Shown one piece after another: positions 7,956 through 16,938 of a DNA stretch of 37,284 nt. The notes under the pieces are model-generated. The model was not told the origin of the DNA. It saw nothing but the letters and a program-made list of their open reading frames with translations, and made no database searches. Source of the DNA: Hyphomicrobiales bacterium (GTDB taxonomy: Bacteria > Pseudomonadota > Alphaproteobacteria > Rhizobiales > Devosiaceae); contig UCAU01000057.1 of assembly GCA_900470445.1 (NCBI GenBank), forward strand, positions 1-37,284. Reading direction: 5' to 3'. The translations under genes and the position numbers were made by a program. Numbering within the stretch: the first letter of the stretch is position 1; the number at the start of each line of letters is the position of its first letter.

Positions 7956-8357
7956 TTACTCGGCGGCAGCTTCTTCAGCGGCCGGCGCTTCCTTGGGGGC
8001 GTTCTTGGCTTCTTCGATAGCAGCGGCCTTGGCGGCCTTCTCGTCGGCGCGGGCAACGGCCTTCTCGCCGGGCTTGGCCTTGTTCGGGTTGTTGCGGGCA
8101 TCGCGCTTGGCAACGCCGGCAGCATCGAGGAAACGCAGCACGCGGTCGGTCGGCTGGGCACCAACGCCGACCCAATGGGTGGCGCGTTCGGCATTGAGCA
8201 CGACGCGGCCTTCATTGTCCTTGGCCAGCAGCGGATTGAACGTGCCGATCTTTTCGATGAAGCGGCCATCGCGGGGCGAACGGGCATCGGCAATCACGAT
8301 GTGGTAGAAAGGACGCTTCTTGGTGCCACCACGGGCGAGACGGATTTTGAGGGACAT
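7956..8357 (-). CDS. rpsP: 30S ribosomal protein S16
   Basis: A 133-residue ribosomal protein of the small subunit body. The family start [39 protein letters not shown] sequence and the FNPLL and [16 protein letters not shown] segments are clear; S16 core length is about 80. The remaining 45 residues form an Ala/Glu/Lys-rich tail, common in alphaproteobacterial S16 proteins. It lies 30 nt after ffh on the same strand, the usual order. Unusually, rimM, trmD and rplS do not follow; a strong terminator does. Confidence 0.98.
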   Translation of the reverse strand: MSLKIRLARGGTKKRPFYHIVIADARSPRDGRFIEKIGTFNPLLAKDNEGRVVLNAERATHWVGVGAQPTDRVLRFLDAAGVAKRDARNNPNKAKPGEKAVARADEKAAKAAAIEEAKNAPKEAPAAEEAAAE

Positions 8358-8387
8358 TCTGGTTTTCCTTGAGGTTAGCTAATCGAG

Positions 8388-9974
8388 TTATTTCTTCTTG
8401 CCCAGGCCGGGAAGGCCAGGGAAACGAGGAGCCCCGCCGAGACCGGGCAAGCCCGGAAGGCCGGAGCCGGATTTGAGCAGCGCGCCGACATCGCTGGGCA
8501 GTTTCTGAGCGATCTGCGGCTGGGCCGAAGGCAGGCCCTGTAATTGCTTGGGATCGATACCGGCCTGGCGGGCCATTTGTTCGAGCTGGGCCGGGTCCAT
8601 CTTGGAAATGTCCGGCATGCCGCCAAGCATGCCACCCATCTTGCCGCCGAACATGCCACCAAGCGCGCCCATGCCGCCCTTACTGACCTTTTTCATCATA
8701 TCGGCCATCTGGCGGTGTTGCTTGGCCAGCTTGTTGATTTCGCTGACCTCGACCCCGGCGCCGGCGGCAATGCGCTTGCGGCGGGAAGCATTGAGCAGGT
8801 CGGGCTCGGCCCGCTCTTTCTTGGTCATCGAATTGATGATGGCGATCTGGCGATCGAACACCTTCTCGTCGATATTGGAATTGGCCATGGCTTTCTTGAT
8901 CTGGCCGGCGCCCGGCATCAGGCCCATGAGGCCACCCATGCCGCCCATCTTTTTCATCTGGATCAGCTGGCCGCGCAGATCGTCGAGGTCAAAGGAGCCC
9001 TTTTTGAGCTTCTTGGCCATCTTCTGGGCGTCTTCGGCCGAAACATGCTCGGCGGCCTTTTCGACCAGCGAAACGATGTCGCCCATGCCCAGAATGCGGT
9101 CGGCAATGCGCGAGGGATGGAAATCCTCGAGCGCATCCATTTTTTCGCCGATACCGATCAGCTTGATCGGCTTGCCGGTGGCCGCCCGCATCGAAAGCGC
9201 CGCGCCGCCACGGCCATCGCCGTCGACACGGGTCATCACGATACCCGTCACATCGAGCCGGCTATCGAAACTGCGCGCCACATTGATCGCGTCCTGACCG
9301 GTCAGGGCATCGACCACCAGCAGGATTTCATGCGGCTTGGCGATCGCCTTGATCTCGGCCGTTTCGGCCATCAGCTCTTCATCGATATGGGTGCGACCCG
9401 CCGTATCGAGAATGAGCACGTCATAGCCGCCCAGCCGGCCTTCGCGCTCGGCGCGGCGGGCAATCTGGACCGGGGTTTCTGACGTAACGATGGGGAGCGT
9501 ATCCACGCCCACCTGTTCGCCCAGCACGCGCAGCTGCTCCATGGCCGCCGGACGTCTTGTATCGAGCGAAGCCAGCAGCACCTTTTTCTTTTGCCGATCC
9601 TTGAGGCGCTTGGCGATCTTGGCCGTCGTCGTGGTCTTGCCCGAACCTTGCAGACCCACCATCAGCAAGGTGACGGGCGCGGGAGCATTGAGATCGATCG
9701 CAACGGCGGTCTCGCCCAATACGGCGACCAGCTCGTCATGAACGATCTTGACCACTTGCTGGCCCGGCGTCACCGAACGGGTGACTTCCACGCCCACCGC
9801 GCGGTCCTTGACCTGTTCGACAAAGGCCCGGACCACTTCGAGCGACACGTCGGCCTCGATCAGCGCGCGGCGAATTTCGCGCAGCGCCACATCGACGTCG
9901 GCTTCATTCAGCGCGCCGCGGCCACGAAGCCCATCAAAGATTTTGCCAAGCCGGTCGGAAAGGCTCTCGAACAT
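8388..9974 (-). CDS. ffh: Signal recognition particle protein Ffh
   Basis: A 528-residue SRP54 GTPase that binds 4.5S RNA and signal sequences of nascent membrane proteins and docks with FtsY. The N domain spans about 1-90. The G domain has the P-loop GLQGSGKT (107-114), the DTRRPAA segment, DTAGR, and TRVDGDGRGG as the G4 region (Arg in place of the common Lys, as in many alphaproteobacteria). The methionine-rich M domain begins at about 300, with a GGMGGLMGLMPG-like loop and RRKRIAAGAG, and the tail is Gly/Pro/Leu-rich. GGGAA lies six bases before the ATG. It is cotranscribed with rpsP; its receptor gene ftsY is 3 kb away on the other strand. Confidence 0.97.
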   Translation of the reverse strand: MFESLSDRLGKIFDGLRGRGALNEADVDVALREIRRALIEADVSLEVVRAFVEQVKDRAVGVEVTRSVTPGQQVVKIVHDELVAVLGETAVAIDLNAPAPVTLLMVGLQGSGKTTTTAKIAKRLKDRQKKKVLLASLDTRRPAAMEQLRVLGEQVGVDTLPIVTSETPVQIARRAEREGRLGGYDVLILDTAGRTHIDEELMAETAEIKAIAKPHEILLVVDALTGQDAINVARSFDSRLDVTGIVMTRVDGDGRGGAALSMRAATGKPIKLIGIGEKMDALEDFHPSRIADRILGMGDIVSLVEKAAEHVSAEDAQKMAKKLKKGSFDLDDLRGQLIQMKKMGGMGGLMGLMPGAGQIKKAMANSNIDEKVFDRQIAIINSMTKKERAEPDLLNASRRKRIAAGAGVEVSEINKLAKQHRQMADMMKKVSKGGMGALGGMFGGKMGGMLGGMPDISKMDPAQLEQMARQAGIDPKQLQGLPSAQPQIAQKLPSDVGALLKSGSGLPGLPGLGGAPRFPGLPGLGKKK

Positions 9975-10246
9975 ATTTTATTCCCTTTTCGCTCACGGGC
10001 CGCACCGCTACGCCACCGACGCGCTAAATCCGCGCTGGCGGCTTCGCTGGCCCTCCGCGGGGGCGGCGAATGATCGCCGGGGTCCTCGCTTCGCTCGTCC
10101 AATGAGCCATATGGTATCCATCAGTCCAAACGCCAAACTCACCCGCGGGCGCAACGCGCTGGCGGATGGTGGCCTCCGGGATCGGTTTATACCACAAGGG
10201 GTCCCGGTCGGCTGGTCAGGAGCAAAGCCTGATGAATGGGCTGGCT
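9975..10246. other. Intergenic region upstream of ffh
   Basis: A 272-bp non-coding stretch between the methyltransferase stop and the ffh start. It should contain the ffh-rpsP promoter. On the minus strand a TATAAA hexamer (10186-10191) is the only clear -10-like element, and I see no convincing -35 at 16-18 bp. The half nearest ffh is GC-rich and contains short inverted motifs, but no gene or long repeat is apparent. Confidence 0.3.
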
Positions 10247-10792
10247 TTAGGGGAAAGCCGGCGCCGAGTCAAGGAAAGCAGCCTTCTCGGCCAGCCGGGC
10301 CAGCACGAGCGTAACATTTCCCGCCGCCTGCTCGACGCTTACCGCAAAACCTGCCGCCTCCAGGCGTTGCCGCGACAGGCTGGCAAATCCCGCCCCTTTG
10401 CCGCTGCCCGGCGGAGGCTCGAAAGCCAGCACCACAAGCCCAGCGGGCTTTAACAGACCTTTGAGCAGCCCGGGCCAGCTATCCCCCAGCCGGAGATTGA
10501 AATCGAGATTGATCGCAATGATCGCGTCAAACCGCTCGCCAGCGAAATCGGCCGCTTCCAGCGCCTCGGCCCGCACGATCAGCCGTCCCTCCGCCACCGC
10601 ACCCGGCGCGCTTGCGGCCACGGCTGCGACCATCTTGGGCGATCGATCGAGCGCAACGACCCGGCTCACCCTGGGCTGCTCCAGCAATAGCCGCACGGCG
10701 ACGCCATGACCGCAGCCGACTTCAAGCATGGCCTGCGACCCGTGCGGATCAAGGGCGGCGACCGCCGCACTATGGCGGGATGCAATGGGCAT
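10247..10792 (-). CDS. Class I SAM-dependent methyltransferase
   Basis: A 181-residue protein with a Rossmann-type methyltransferase core. Motif I is LEVGCGHGVAVRLL (23-36), the acidic residue of motif II lies in VVALDRSP, and DAIIAINLDFNL is the motif IV region, followed by PAGLVVLAFEPPPG. The substrate is unknown; the short C-terminal part suggests a small-molecule enzyme, but this is a guess. No clear Shine-Dalgarno precedes the ATG at 10792, so the start is uncertain. It lies upstream of ffh on the same strand and is divergent from dapF. Confidence 0.8.
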   Translation of the reverse strand: MPIASRHSAAVAALDPHGSQAMLEVGCGHGVAVRLLLEQPRVSRVVALDRSPKMVAAVAASAPGAVAEGRLIVRAEALEAADFAGERFDAIIAINLDFNLRLGDSWPGLLKGLLKPAGLVVLAFEPPPGSGKGAGFASLSRQRLEAAGFAVSVEQAAGNVTLVLARLAEKAAFLDSAPAFP

Positions 10793-10903
10793 GGCCCAGT
10801 TTGCGGCGCACCAGGCCTTGGGTCAAGCCGACACGAGCACTGGCAATTTTGCGGCACTTCCGCCATATAGAGCCGATATGAACTTCCCATGGGCGAGGCA
10901 AAA

Positions 10904-11779
10904 GTGAACGGCGTGCCGTTTCTCAAGATGAACGGGCTGGGCAACCAGATCATCGTGGCCGATATGCGCGGCCGCGCCGATCGGGTGACGCCGGCTGCCG
11001 CCATTGCGCTCAATGCTACCGCTGGCACTGGGTTCGACCAGATCATGGCCATTCATGATCCGAAAACGCCCGGCACTGCCCATTATATCGAGATCATCAA
11101 TTCCGATGGCAGCCTTGCCCAGGCCTGCGGCAATGGCATGCGCTGCGTCGTGCAGTTTTTGGCTTCGGAAAGCGGTCAAAAGACCTTCATGTTCGAAACC
11201 GTTGCGGGGCTGCTGTTCGGGGAAGAGCATGAAGACGGCATGATCACCGTCGATATGGGCACGCCAAAGCTCGCCTGGTACGACATTCCCCTGGCCGAAG
11301 AATTCGCCGATACCCGCCAGATCGAGCTGCAGATCGGGCCGATCGATGCGCCGGTGCTGCATTCGCCATCGGTCGCTTCCATGGGCAATCCGCATGCCAC
11401 ATTCTGGGTGCATGACGATGTGTGGAACTATGCCTTGGACCGGTTCGGGCCGATGCTGGAAAACCATCCGATCTTCCCCGAGCGGGCCAATATCTCGATC
11501 GCGCAAGTGCTGACGCCAGACCGCATCATCCTGCGCACCTGGGAACGCGGCGCCGGCCTCACGCAAGCCTGCGGCACTGCCGCCTGTGCTGCAGTAGTCA
11601 ATGGCGCCCGCACCCGCCGCACTGCCCGCAAGGCAACCGTCACCCTTCCGGGCGGCGATCTGGTAGTGGAATGGCGCGCCGATGACCATGTCGTGCTGAC
11701 CGGCCCCGCGGAGCGCGAATGGGTCGGCACGCTCGACCCCGCCACTGGCGGCTGGACCCGCGCCGAGGAAGCGGCCTGA
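10904..11779 (+). CDS. dapF: Diaminopimelate epimerase
   Basis: A PLP-independent epimerase that converts LL- to meso-diaminopimelate for lysine and peptidoglycan. Both active-site cysteines are present: Cys75 in ACGNGMRC and Cys223 in ACGTAAC (291-residue numbering), and the [10 protein letters not shown] start is typical. I use the GTG at 10904 because GAGG lies five bases upstream; an ATG at 10889 is in frame, would add five residues, and lacks a good Shine-Dalgarno. The stop codon overlaps the mtaB start (TGATG), so dapF and mtaB are translationally coupled, a pair often adjacent in Hyphomicrobiales, with ftsY following. Confidence 0.95.
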   Translation: MNGVPFLKMNGLGNQIIVADMRGRADRVTPAAAIALNATAGTGFDQIMAIHDPKTPGTAHYIEIINSDGSLAQACGNGMRCVVQFLASESGQKTFMFETVAGLLFGEEHEDGMITVDMGTPKLAWYDIPLAEEFADTRQIELQIGPIDAPVLHSPSVASMGNPHATFWVHDDVWNYALDRFGPMLENHPIFPERANISIAQVLTPDRIILRTWERGAGLTQACGTAACAAVVNGARTRRTARKATVTLPGGDLVVEWRADDHVVLTGPAEREWVGTLDPATGGWTRAEEAA

Positions 11780-13044
11780 TGGCCGTCGAGACGCTGACAT
11801 TCGGCTGCCGGCTCAATGCCTATGAAGCCGAGGTAATGAAGGCCGAGGCCGAAAAGGCCGGGCTGGACAATGCCATCATCATCAATACCTGCGCGGTGAC
11901 TGCCGAAGCCGTGCGTCAGGCCAAGCAGGCCGTGCGCAAGGCCCGTCGCGACAATCCGGACGCCCGCATCATCGTCACCGGCTGCGCCGCCCAGACCGAG
12001 GCGCGCAGCTTTGGCGATATGGCGGAAGTCGATCTGGTCATCGGCAATAATGACAAGATGAAAGCCGAAAGCTACCAGCCCATGGTGTTCGGCCTGCCCC
12101 TCAATGACAAGGTGCAGGTCAACGACATTATGAGCGTGCGGGAAACCGCCGGGCATCTGATCGAGGGCATGGATGGCCGCGCGCGGGCCTTCGTGCAGGT
12201 GCAGAATGGCTGCGATCACCGCTGTACGTTCTGCATTATTCCCTTTGGCCGTGGGCCGTCGCGCTCGGTACCGATGGGCATGGTGGTCGATCAGGTCAAA
12301 AAGCTTGTCGCCAATGGCTATGGCGAAGTGGTGCTGACCGGGGTGGATATCACCTCCTATGGCCCCGATTTGCCGGGCACGCCGACCTTGGGCAAGCTGA
12401 CCCAAGCCATCCTGCGCCATGTGCCGGACCTGCCGCGCCTGCGCATTTCCTCGATCGATTCCATCGAGGCGGATGAGGCGCTCTATGACGCCATTGCCAG
12501 CGATATCAGGCTGATGCCGCATCTGCATTTGAGCCTGCAATCAGGCGACGACATGATCCTCAAGCGCATGAAGCGCCGCCATTCGCGTGATGACGCGCTG
12601 GCTATCGTTGCAAAGCTGCGGTCCCTGCGTCCCGAAATGGTGTTTGGCGCCGATATCATTGCCGGCTTCCCCACCGAAACCGATGAAATGTTCGAAAATA
12701 CCCGCCGCATCGTCACCGAGGCGGACCTGACCTATCTGCATGTCTTCCCCTATTCGCCGCGCGAAGGCACTCCGGCCGCGCGCATGCCGCAGGTCAATAA
12801 GCGCGTGGCGCGGGATCGCGCCGCCGTGCTGCGGGCGGAGGGCGAGGCGCAGTTCCAGAAGCTGTGCGCCAGCCGCGTCGGCAAAATTGAGAATGTGCTG
12901 ATCGAGCGCGACGGGCTGGGCCGCACCGAGCAATTCGTGCCGGTCGCCGTGCCGGGAGCGCAACCGGGCGAGCTGCTGGCCGTTCGCATCACTGCCACGG
13001 CCGCCGATGGCCTGGTGGGTGAAGCCCTGCGCGAAGCGGCGTGA
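11779..13044 (+). CDS. mtaB: tRNA t6A37 methylthiotransferase MtaB
   Basis: A 421-residue radical-SAM enzyme that adds a methylthio group to C2 of N6-threonylcarbamoyladenosine-37 in ANN-decoding tRNAs. The N-terminal UPF0004 domain has the three auxiliary-cluster cysteines Cys10 (FGCRLN), Cys38 (NTCAV) and Cys69 (TGCAAQ). The radical-SAM triad is Cys145, Cys149 and Cys152 in NGCDHRCTFC. A C-terminal TRAM-like domain follows (from about 360). The ATG at 11779 overlaps the dapF stop by one base. Length and the lack of a RimO- or MiaB-type N-terminus favour MtaB. Its substrate modification depends on TsaD, also encoded here. Confidence 0.93.
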   Translation: MAVETLTFGCRLNAYEAEVMKAEAEKAGLDNAIIINTCAVTAEAVRQAKQAVRKARRDNPDARIIVTGCAAQTEARSFGDMAEVDLVIGNNDKMKAESYQPMVFGLPLNDKVQVNDIMSVRETAGHLIEGMDGRARAFVQVQNGCDHRCTFCIIPFGRGPSRSVPMGMVVDQVKKLVANGYGEVVLTGVDITSYGPDLPGTPTLGKLTQAILRHVPDLPRLRISSIDSIEADEALYDAIASDIRLMPHLHLSLQSGDDMILKRMKRRHSRDDALAIVAKLRSLRPEMVFGADIIAGFPTETDEMFENTRRIVTEADLTYLHVFPYSPREGTPAARMPQVNKRVARDRAAVLRAEGEAQFQKLCASRVGKIENVLIERDGLGRTEQFVPVAVPGAQPGELLAVRITATAADGLVGEALREAA

Positions 13045-13078
13045 CCTCGCCGCGACGAATGACCTTAAAGGCGAATGC

Positions 13079-14347
13079 ATGACCGACAAGAAGCCGGGAT
13101 TTTTCAAGCGATTGTTCGGTGGCGAGACCAGCCAGCCGGCGCCGCAACCCGTGCCGCCACTACAGCCGCAGGAGGTTCCCCAGGAGCTTCCGGTCGAGCC
13201 GCCACGGGAAGTCCCGCCGCCGATCGATCCCGTGCCCATGCCAGCCGAACCGGTGCCACCGGTCCCCGCGCCGGAACCCGAACCTGTGCCGGCGCCTCAG
13301 CCGGAGGAAATCCCGCCGCCCGGGCCGCCCGAGACGACGCCTGACTATCTTGAAGATGTCGAGGAAACGGCCAGTGCCGAGCGCGATGTTGTTGTCCCGC
13401 CGCCTCCGCCTGTGGCGCCCCAGGCGCCGCAGCAGGGTTGGTTCGCGCGCCTCGCGTCCGGCCTCAAGCGCTCCTCTGACCAGCTCAGCGGCTCGATCAC
13501 TTCGGTGTTCACCAAGCGCAAGCTCGATGCGGCGACGCTGGATGAGCTGGAAGATGTGCTGATCCAGGCCGATCTGGGCATCGAGACGGCCACGGCCATC
13601 ACCGAAACGCTGCGCCGCGACCGCTTCGACAAGGATGTCACCGGCGAAGATGTGCGCGCCGTACTCGCCGCCGAGGTGGAAAAGGTGCTGGGCCCGGTGG
13701 CGCGACCGCTGGTGATCGATCCCGGCCAAAAACCCTTCGTCATTCTGATGATCGGGGTCAATGGTTCGGGCAAGACCACCACGATTGGCAAGCTGGCGCA
13801 GAAATTCGCCGCCGAAGGCAAGTCCGTCATGCTGGCGGCCGGCGATACGTTCCGCGCCGCCGCCATCGAGCAATTGCAGATCTGGGGTCAGCGCACCGGC
13901 GCGCCGGTGATCGCCCGGCCGGCCGGTTCGGATGCTTCGGGCCTCGCCTTCGATGCCATGACCCAGGCGCAGGCCGAAGGTCGCGATATTTTGATCATCG
14001 ATACGGCGGGCCGGTTGCAGAACCGCGACGAGCTGATGAACGAGCTCGAAAAGGTCATCCGCGTGATCAAGAAGGTCGACCCATCCGCGCCCCATGCCAC
14101 GCTTTTGACGCTGGACGCCACCACCGGCCAGAATGCCATGCGGCAGGCCGAAGTCTTTGGCCAGCGGGCCAGTGTGACCGGGCTGGTGATGACCAAGCTG
14201 GACGGCACGGCCCGTGGCGGCATCCTCGTCGCCATCGCCAAGAAGTTCGGCCTGCCGGTGCATTTCATCGGCGTGGGCGAAGGCGTGGATGATCTCGAAC
14301 CCTTCGCCGCCGCTGACTTCGCCCGCGCCATTGCCGGCCGCGAGTGA
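13079..14347 (+). CDS. ftsY: SRP receptor FtsY
   Basis: A 422-residue SRP receptor GTPase that docks Ffh-ribosome complexes at the inner membrane. MTDKKPGFFKRLFGG is a short basic, amphipathic membrane-targeting start. Residues about 18-115 are a Pro/Glu/Val-rich low-complexity linker. GWFARLASGLKRSS at 120-133 is the second membrane-binding helix. The N domain follows, then the G domain with GVNGSGKT (226-233), DTFRAAA, DTAGR and TKLDGTARGG. The ATG at 13079 is preferred over in-frame upstream codons that overlap mtaB. It is third in the dapF-mtaB-ftsY unit, 34 nt after mtaB. Confidence 0.97.
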   Translation: MTDKKPGFFKRLFGGETSQPAPQPVPPLQPQEVPQELPVEPPREVPPPIDPVPMPAEPVPPVPAPEPEPVPAPQPEEIPPPGPPETTPDYLEDVEETASAERDVVVPPPPPVAPQAPQQGWFARLASGLKRSSDQLSGSITSVFTKRKLDAATLDELEDVLIQADLGIETATAITETLRRDRFDKDVTGEDVRAVLAAEVEKVLGPVARPLVIDPGQKPFVILMIGVNGSGKTTTIGKLAQKFAAEGKSVMLAAGDTFRAAAIEQLQIWGQRTGAPVIARPAGSDASGLAFDAMTQAQAEGRDILIIDTAGRLQNRDELMNELEKVIRVIKKVDPSAPHATLLTLDATTGQNAMRQAEVFGQRASVTGLVMTKLDGTARGGILVAIAKKFGLPVHFIGVGEGVDDLEPFAAADFARAIAGRE

Positions 14348-14453
14348 GGCTTGGCCGCAATCTTACCACGCTGGCAGGTTAAGCGCCGGCTTGCATCATT
14401 ACGCGCCTGCGCCCACATTGCGGCAGTGCCGAACTTGAAGAACCGAAAATCGC

Positions 14454-15104
14454 ATGACCGAAAAAACCGCCGAAGCTGAGGTCAATTGGGACGAGCTGCG
14501 TCCCCAGCTCATCAAGATGGGGCTCGAACTCGGTCCGCTGATCGTCTTCTTCATCGCCAATGCGCGGGCCGATATCTTTGTCGCCACCGCCTGGTTCATG
14601 GGCGCCATGGTGCTGTCGCTGGTGCTGACCTGGGCGATCCTCAAGAAGATCGCCATCATGCCGCTGGTGACCGGCGCAGTCGTGCTCGTGTTCGGCGGGC
14701 TGACGCTATGGCTGCAGGACGATACATTCATCAAGATCAAGCCGACCATCACCAATTCCCTGTTTGGCGCGGTGCTGCTGGGCGGATTGCTGTTTGGTCA
14801 TTCGCTGCTGAAATACGTGTTCGGCGACGTCTATAAGCTGCGCCCCGAGGGCTGGAGCAAGCTGACGCTCAATTGGGGTATTTTCTTCTTTGTGCTGGCC
14901 ATTCTAAACGAAGTGGTGTGGCGCGGCGGCAATGCCTATTTCCCCAATGATCCCAAGGCGGCGACCGACCTCTGGGTGGCGTTCAAGGTCTGGGCCACCA
15001 TGCCGCTGACCGTGATTTTCTCGATCAGCCAGGTATCGCTGCTCAGCAAATATGCCGCCACGCCCGAACCCAAGCATGTCCCACCGATTGTGGTGGAAAG
15101 CTAG
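14454..15104 (+). CDS. yciB: Septation protein A (IspZ/YciB family)
   Basis: A 216-residue inner-membrane protein with about five hydrophobic segments (for example [21 protein letters not shown], then [13 protein letters not shown]). It has the family signatures [13 protein letters not shown] near the N-terminus and the [16 protein letters not shown] segment in the distal half. Family members are linked to cell-envelope synthesis and septation; the precise activity is not known. It follows ftsY after 106 nt, an order seen in many Hyphomicrobiales. The Shine-Dalgarno is weak (GAAG). An inverted-repeat pair starts 19 nt after the stop. Confidence 0.9.
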   Translation: MTEKTAEAEVNWDELRPQLIKMGLELGPLIVFFIANARADIFVATAWFMGAMVLSLVLTWAILKKIAIMPLVTGAVVLVFGGLTLWLQDDTFIKIKPTITNSLFGAVLLGGLLFGHSLLKYVFGDVYKLRPEGWSKLTLNWGIFFFVLAILNEVVWRGGNAYFPNDPKAATDLWVAFKVWATMPLTVIFSISQVSLLSKYAATPEPKHVPPIVVES

Positions 15105-15123
15105 GCGCTACAGCGTTTCAGTA

Positions 15124-15209
15124 GACCTCATCCTGAGCCCGTCGAAGGACGAGGTCGTGGCACGCTCAGCGCAAGCGACCTCGTGGTTCGACAAGCTCAC
15201 CATGAGGTC
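15124..15209. repeat. Pair of inverted 34-bp dispersed repeat units
   Basis: The unit at 15124-15157 is matched by the reverse complement of 15176-15209 at 28 of 34 positions, with 18 nt between. The conserved core reads GACCTCAT-NN-TGAGC-NN-GTCGAA, then ACGAGGTCG. The units could fold into one long hairpin between the convergent yciB and EVE genes. Elements of this kind (a GTCGAA centre flanked by GACCTCA arms) recur between genes in many alpha- and betaproteobacterial genomes; only one pair is in this window. Confidence 0.7.
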
Positions 15210-15215
15210 TCTTCG

Positions 15216-15650
15216 TCAGAGCCCGCCCATCTTGCAGATAAAGTCCCACTCCGCGTCGCTGACCTTGGAGACCGAGAGGCGCGAGAGCTTGACCAGTTCG
15301 AGGTTTTCCAGCTCCGGCGTGGCTTTGATGGTGGCCAGGGTCACCGGCTTGGGCAGGGGTTTGACCGCTTCCACATCGACGCATTCCCACACCACCTGAC
15401 CCTTGTCATTGGGCTCGGCCGTGCTGTCGGGATGGGCGAGGGCGATCACCTTGATGATGCCCACGATCTCCTTGCCGATATTGGAATGATAGAAAAAGGC
15501 CAGGTCGCCCAGTGCCATGGCGCGCATATTGTTGCGCGCCGTGTAATTGCGCACGCCGTGCCATTGCTCGGGCTCGCCGCGCTTGGTCTTGGCCATCATG
15601 TCATCGAAGGAGAAGACATCGGGCTCGGACTTCATCAACCAATAGGCCAT
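15216..15650 (-). CDS. EVE-domain protein
   Basis: A 144-residue protein that is essentially one EVE (PUA-like) domain. MAYWLMKSEPDVFSFDDM opens the fold and WHGVRNYTARNNMRAMALGDLAFFYHSN is the conserved central block, as in the THYN1-like bacterial proteins. EVE domains bind modified nucleobases in DNA or RNA, so a nucleic-acid reader role is likely, though the ligand is unknown. It has AGAAGGA eight bases upstream inside the end of yciI and starts 4 nt after that stop. It is last in the tsaD-gpsA-yciI-EVE operon. Confidence 0.92.
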   Translation of the reverse strand: MAYWLMKSEPDVFSFDDMMAKTKRGEPEQWHGVRNYTARNNMRAMALGDLAFFYHSNIGKEIVGIIKVIALAHPDSTAEPNDKGQVVWECVDVEAVKPLPKPVTLATIKATPELENLELVKLSRLSVSKVSDAEWDFICKMGGL

Positions 15651-15654
15651 GGTT

Positions 15655-15948
15655 TTAGTCCTTCTTGGTCATGTTGTTGATCGCCAGCCGCCAGGGCTTG
15701 ATTTCGTAGCTGGCAAAAATGCCCGCATCGATAAAGGGATCGGCCATGAAACTCGCCGTTGCATCCTCGATGGTTTCGGCCTCGATGACCATCAGCGAGC
15801 CTTCGGGCGCCCCGGCCTCGTTCAGCAGCGCGCCGGCCAGGACCAGCTTGTCACCCAGGCTGTTGAGGTGGTCCAGATGCACTGGGCGCACGGCGGTGCG
15901 CTGCTCGCCGCTACCGGGCTTGTCCTTGGCGATCATGGCAAAAAGCAT
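15655..15948 (-). CDS. YciI-family protein
   Basis: A 97-residue protein of the YciI/dimeric alpha-beta barrel family. It has MLFAMIAKDKPGS at the start, the conserved HLDHLNSLG helix (about 24-32) with the histidine-aspartate pair of the family, and the DPFIDAGIFASYEIKPW ending. The biochemical role is unknown. GAGGA lies seven bases before the ATG. It sits 3 nt after gpsA and 4 nt before the EVE gene, so the four genes are tightly coupled. Confidence 0.9.
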   Translation of the reverse strand: MLFAMIAKDKPGSGEQRTAVRPVHLDHLNSLGDKLVLAGALLNEAGAPEGSLMVIEAETIEDATASFMADPFIDAGIFASYEIKPWRLAINNMTKKD

Positions 15949-15951
15949 CGA

Positions 15952-16938
15952 CTAATCCTCGCGTTTGAGCGGGCGGGACATCAGCCCCGCCACCACTGTG
16001 GCAATATCGGCTCTGCCGCTGAGCACAGCCTCGACGGCATGCACCAGCGGCGCATCGACCCCAAGGCTTTTGGCCAGGGCATCGGCGACGGGCGTCGTCG
16101 CGACCCCCTCGGCCAGCTTGGCGCCCCCGGCAATGATCTCTTCCACCGTTTGGCCGCGTCCCAGCGCCATGCCGAACTGATAATTGCGCGACTGCACCGA
16201 CGTGCAGGTCAACGTCAGATCGCCCAGCCCGGCAAGGCCGGTCAGCGTGGTGGCCGAGCCGCCCATGGCGGTGACCATGCGGGCCATTTCGGCATAGGCC
16301 CGGGCAATCAGCGCCGAGCGGGCCGAAGCGCCCAGATCCGCGCCGTCCACGGCGCCGCAGGCCAGCGCATAGACATTTTTCAGCGCTCCGGCGACTTCGA
16401 CGCCGATGCGGTCATCGGCGGCATAGGGGCGGAAGCTGGGGCCGGCCAGAGCCAAGGCCAGCGCCGAGGTCTGTGTTGCATCGTCGCCCGCCAGCGTTAC
16501 CGCCGTGGGGCGGCCTGCCGCGACATCAGCGGCAAAGCTGGGGCCGGAAAGTACGAAGGGGATGGCCTCAGGGGCCATGTCGAACAGGATCTCGCTCTGA
16601 CGGTCGAGCGTGCCGGTCTCGAGCCCCTTGGCCGACAGGATCACCGGCTTGCCTACCAGCAGATCAGGCGGAATGGCGCCCAGCGCGGCGCGGCTGGCTT
16701 GCGCTGGTACGGCGAGAATGACGATATCGGCGGGTCCCGCTTCGGTCGTGGCGATGACGTTCCGATGCAGCACCTGCTTGCCGAGATAGCGGGCATTGGT
16801 GTGACTGCTATTGATATCGTCGACTTGGGCGCCATCCCGCGCCACCAGCGACACGCTGCGGCCGGCCATGGCTGCCGCCTGCGCTAAAGCGGTGCCCCAG
16901 GCGCCGCCACCGATGACGCTGACAGTTTCAAGCCGCAT
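15952..16938 (-). CDS. gpsA: NAD(P)-dependent glycerol-3-phosphate dehydrogenase
   Basis: A 328-residue soluble enzyme that reduces dihydroxyacetone phosphate to sn-glycerol-3-phosphate for phospholipids. The cofactor fingerprint GGGAWG is at 10-15 and the catalytic lysine is Lys187 in [13 protein letters not shown]. The substrate-binding segment runs from [12 protein letters not shown] to SRNYQFG. AGGTGA lies six bases before the ATG. Its first 11 nt overlap the end of tsaD, so the two are coupled. Confidence 0.97.
   Translation of the reverse strand: MRLETVSVIGGGAWGTALAQAAAMAGRSVSLVARDGAQVDDINSSHTNARYLGKQVLHRNVIATTEAGPADIVILAVPAQASRAALGAIPPDLLVGKPVILSAKGLETGTLDRQSEILFDMAPEAIPFVLSGPSFAADVAAGRPTAVTLAGDDATQTSALALALAGPSFRPYAADDRIGVEVAGALKNVYALACGAVDGADLGASARSALIARAYAEMARMVTAMGGSATTLTGLAGLGDLTLTCTSVQSRNYQFGMALGRGQTVEEIIAGGAKLAEGVATTPVADALAKSLGVDAPLVHAVEAVLSGRADIATVVAGLMSRPLKRED

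Noticed and set aside
8544..9482. 312-codon open frame antisense to ffh
   Set aside because: Composition is His/Gln/Ala-rich as expected for an antisense frame of a GC-rich gene; ffh is certain.
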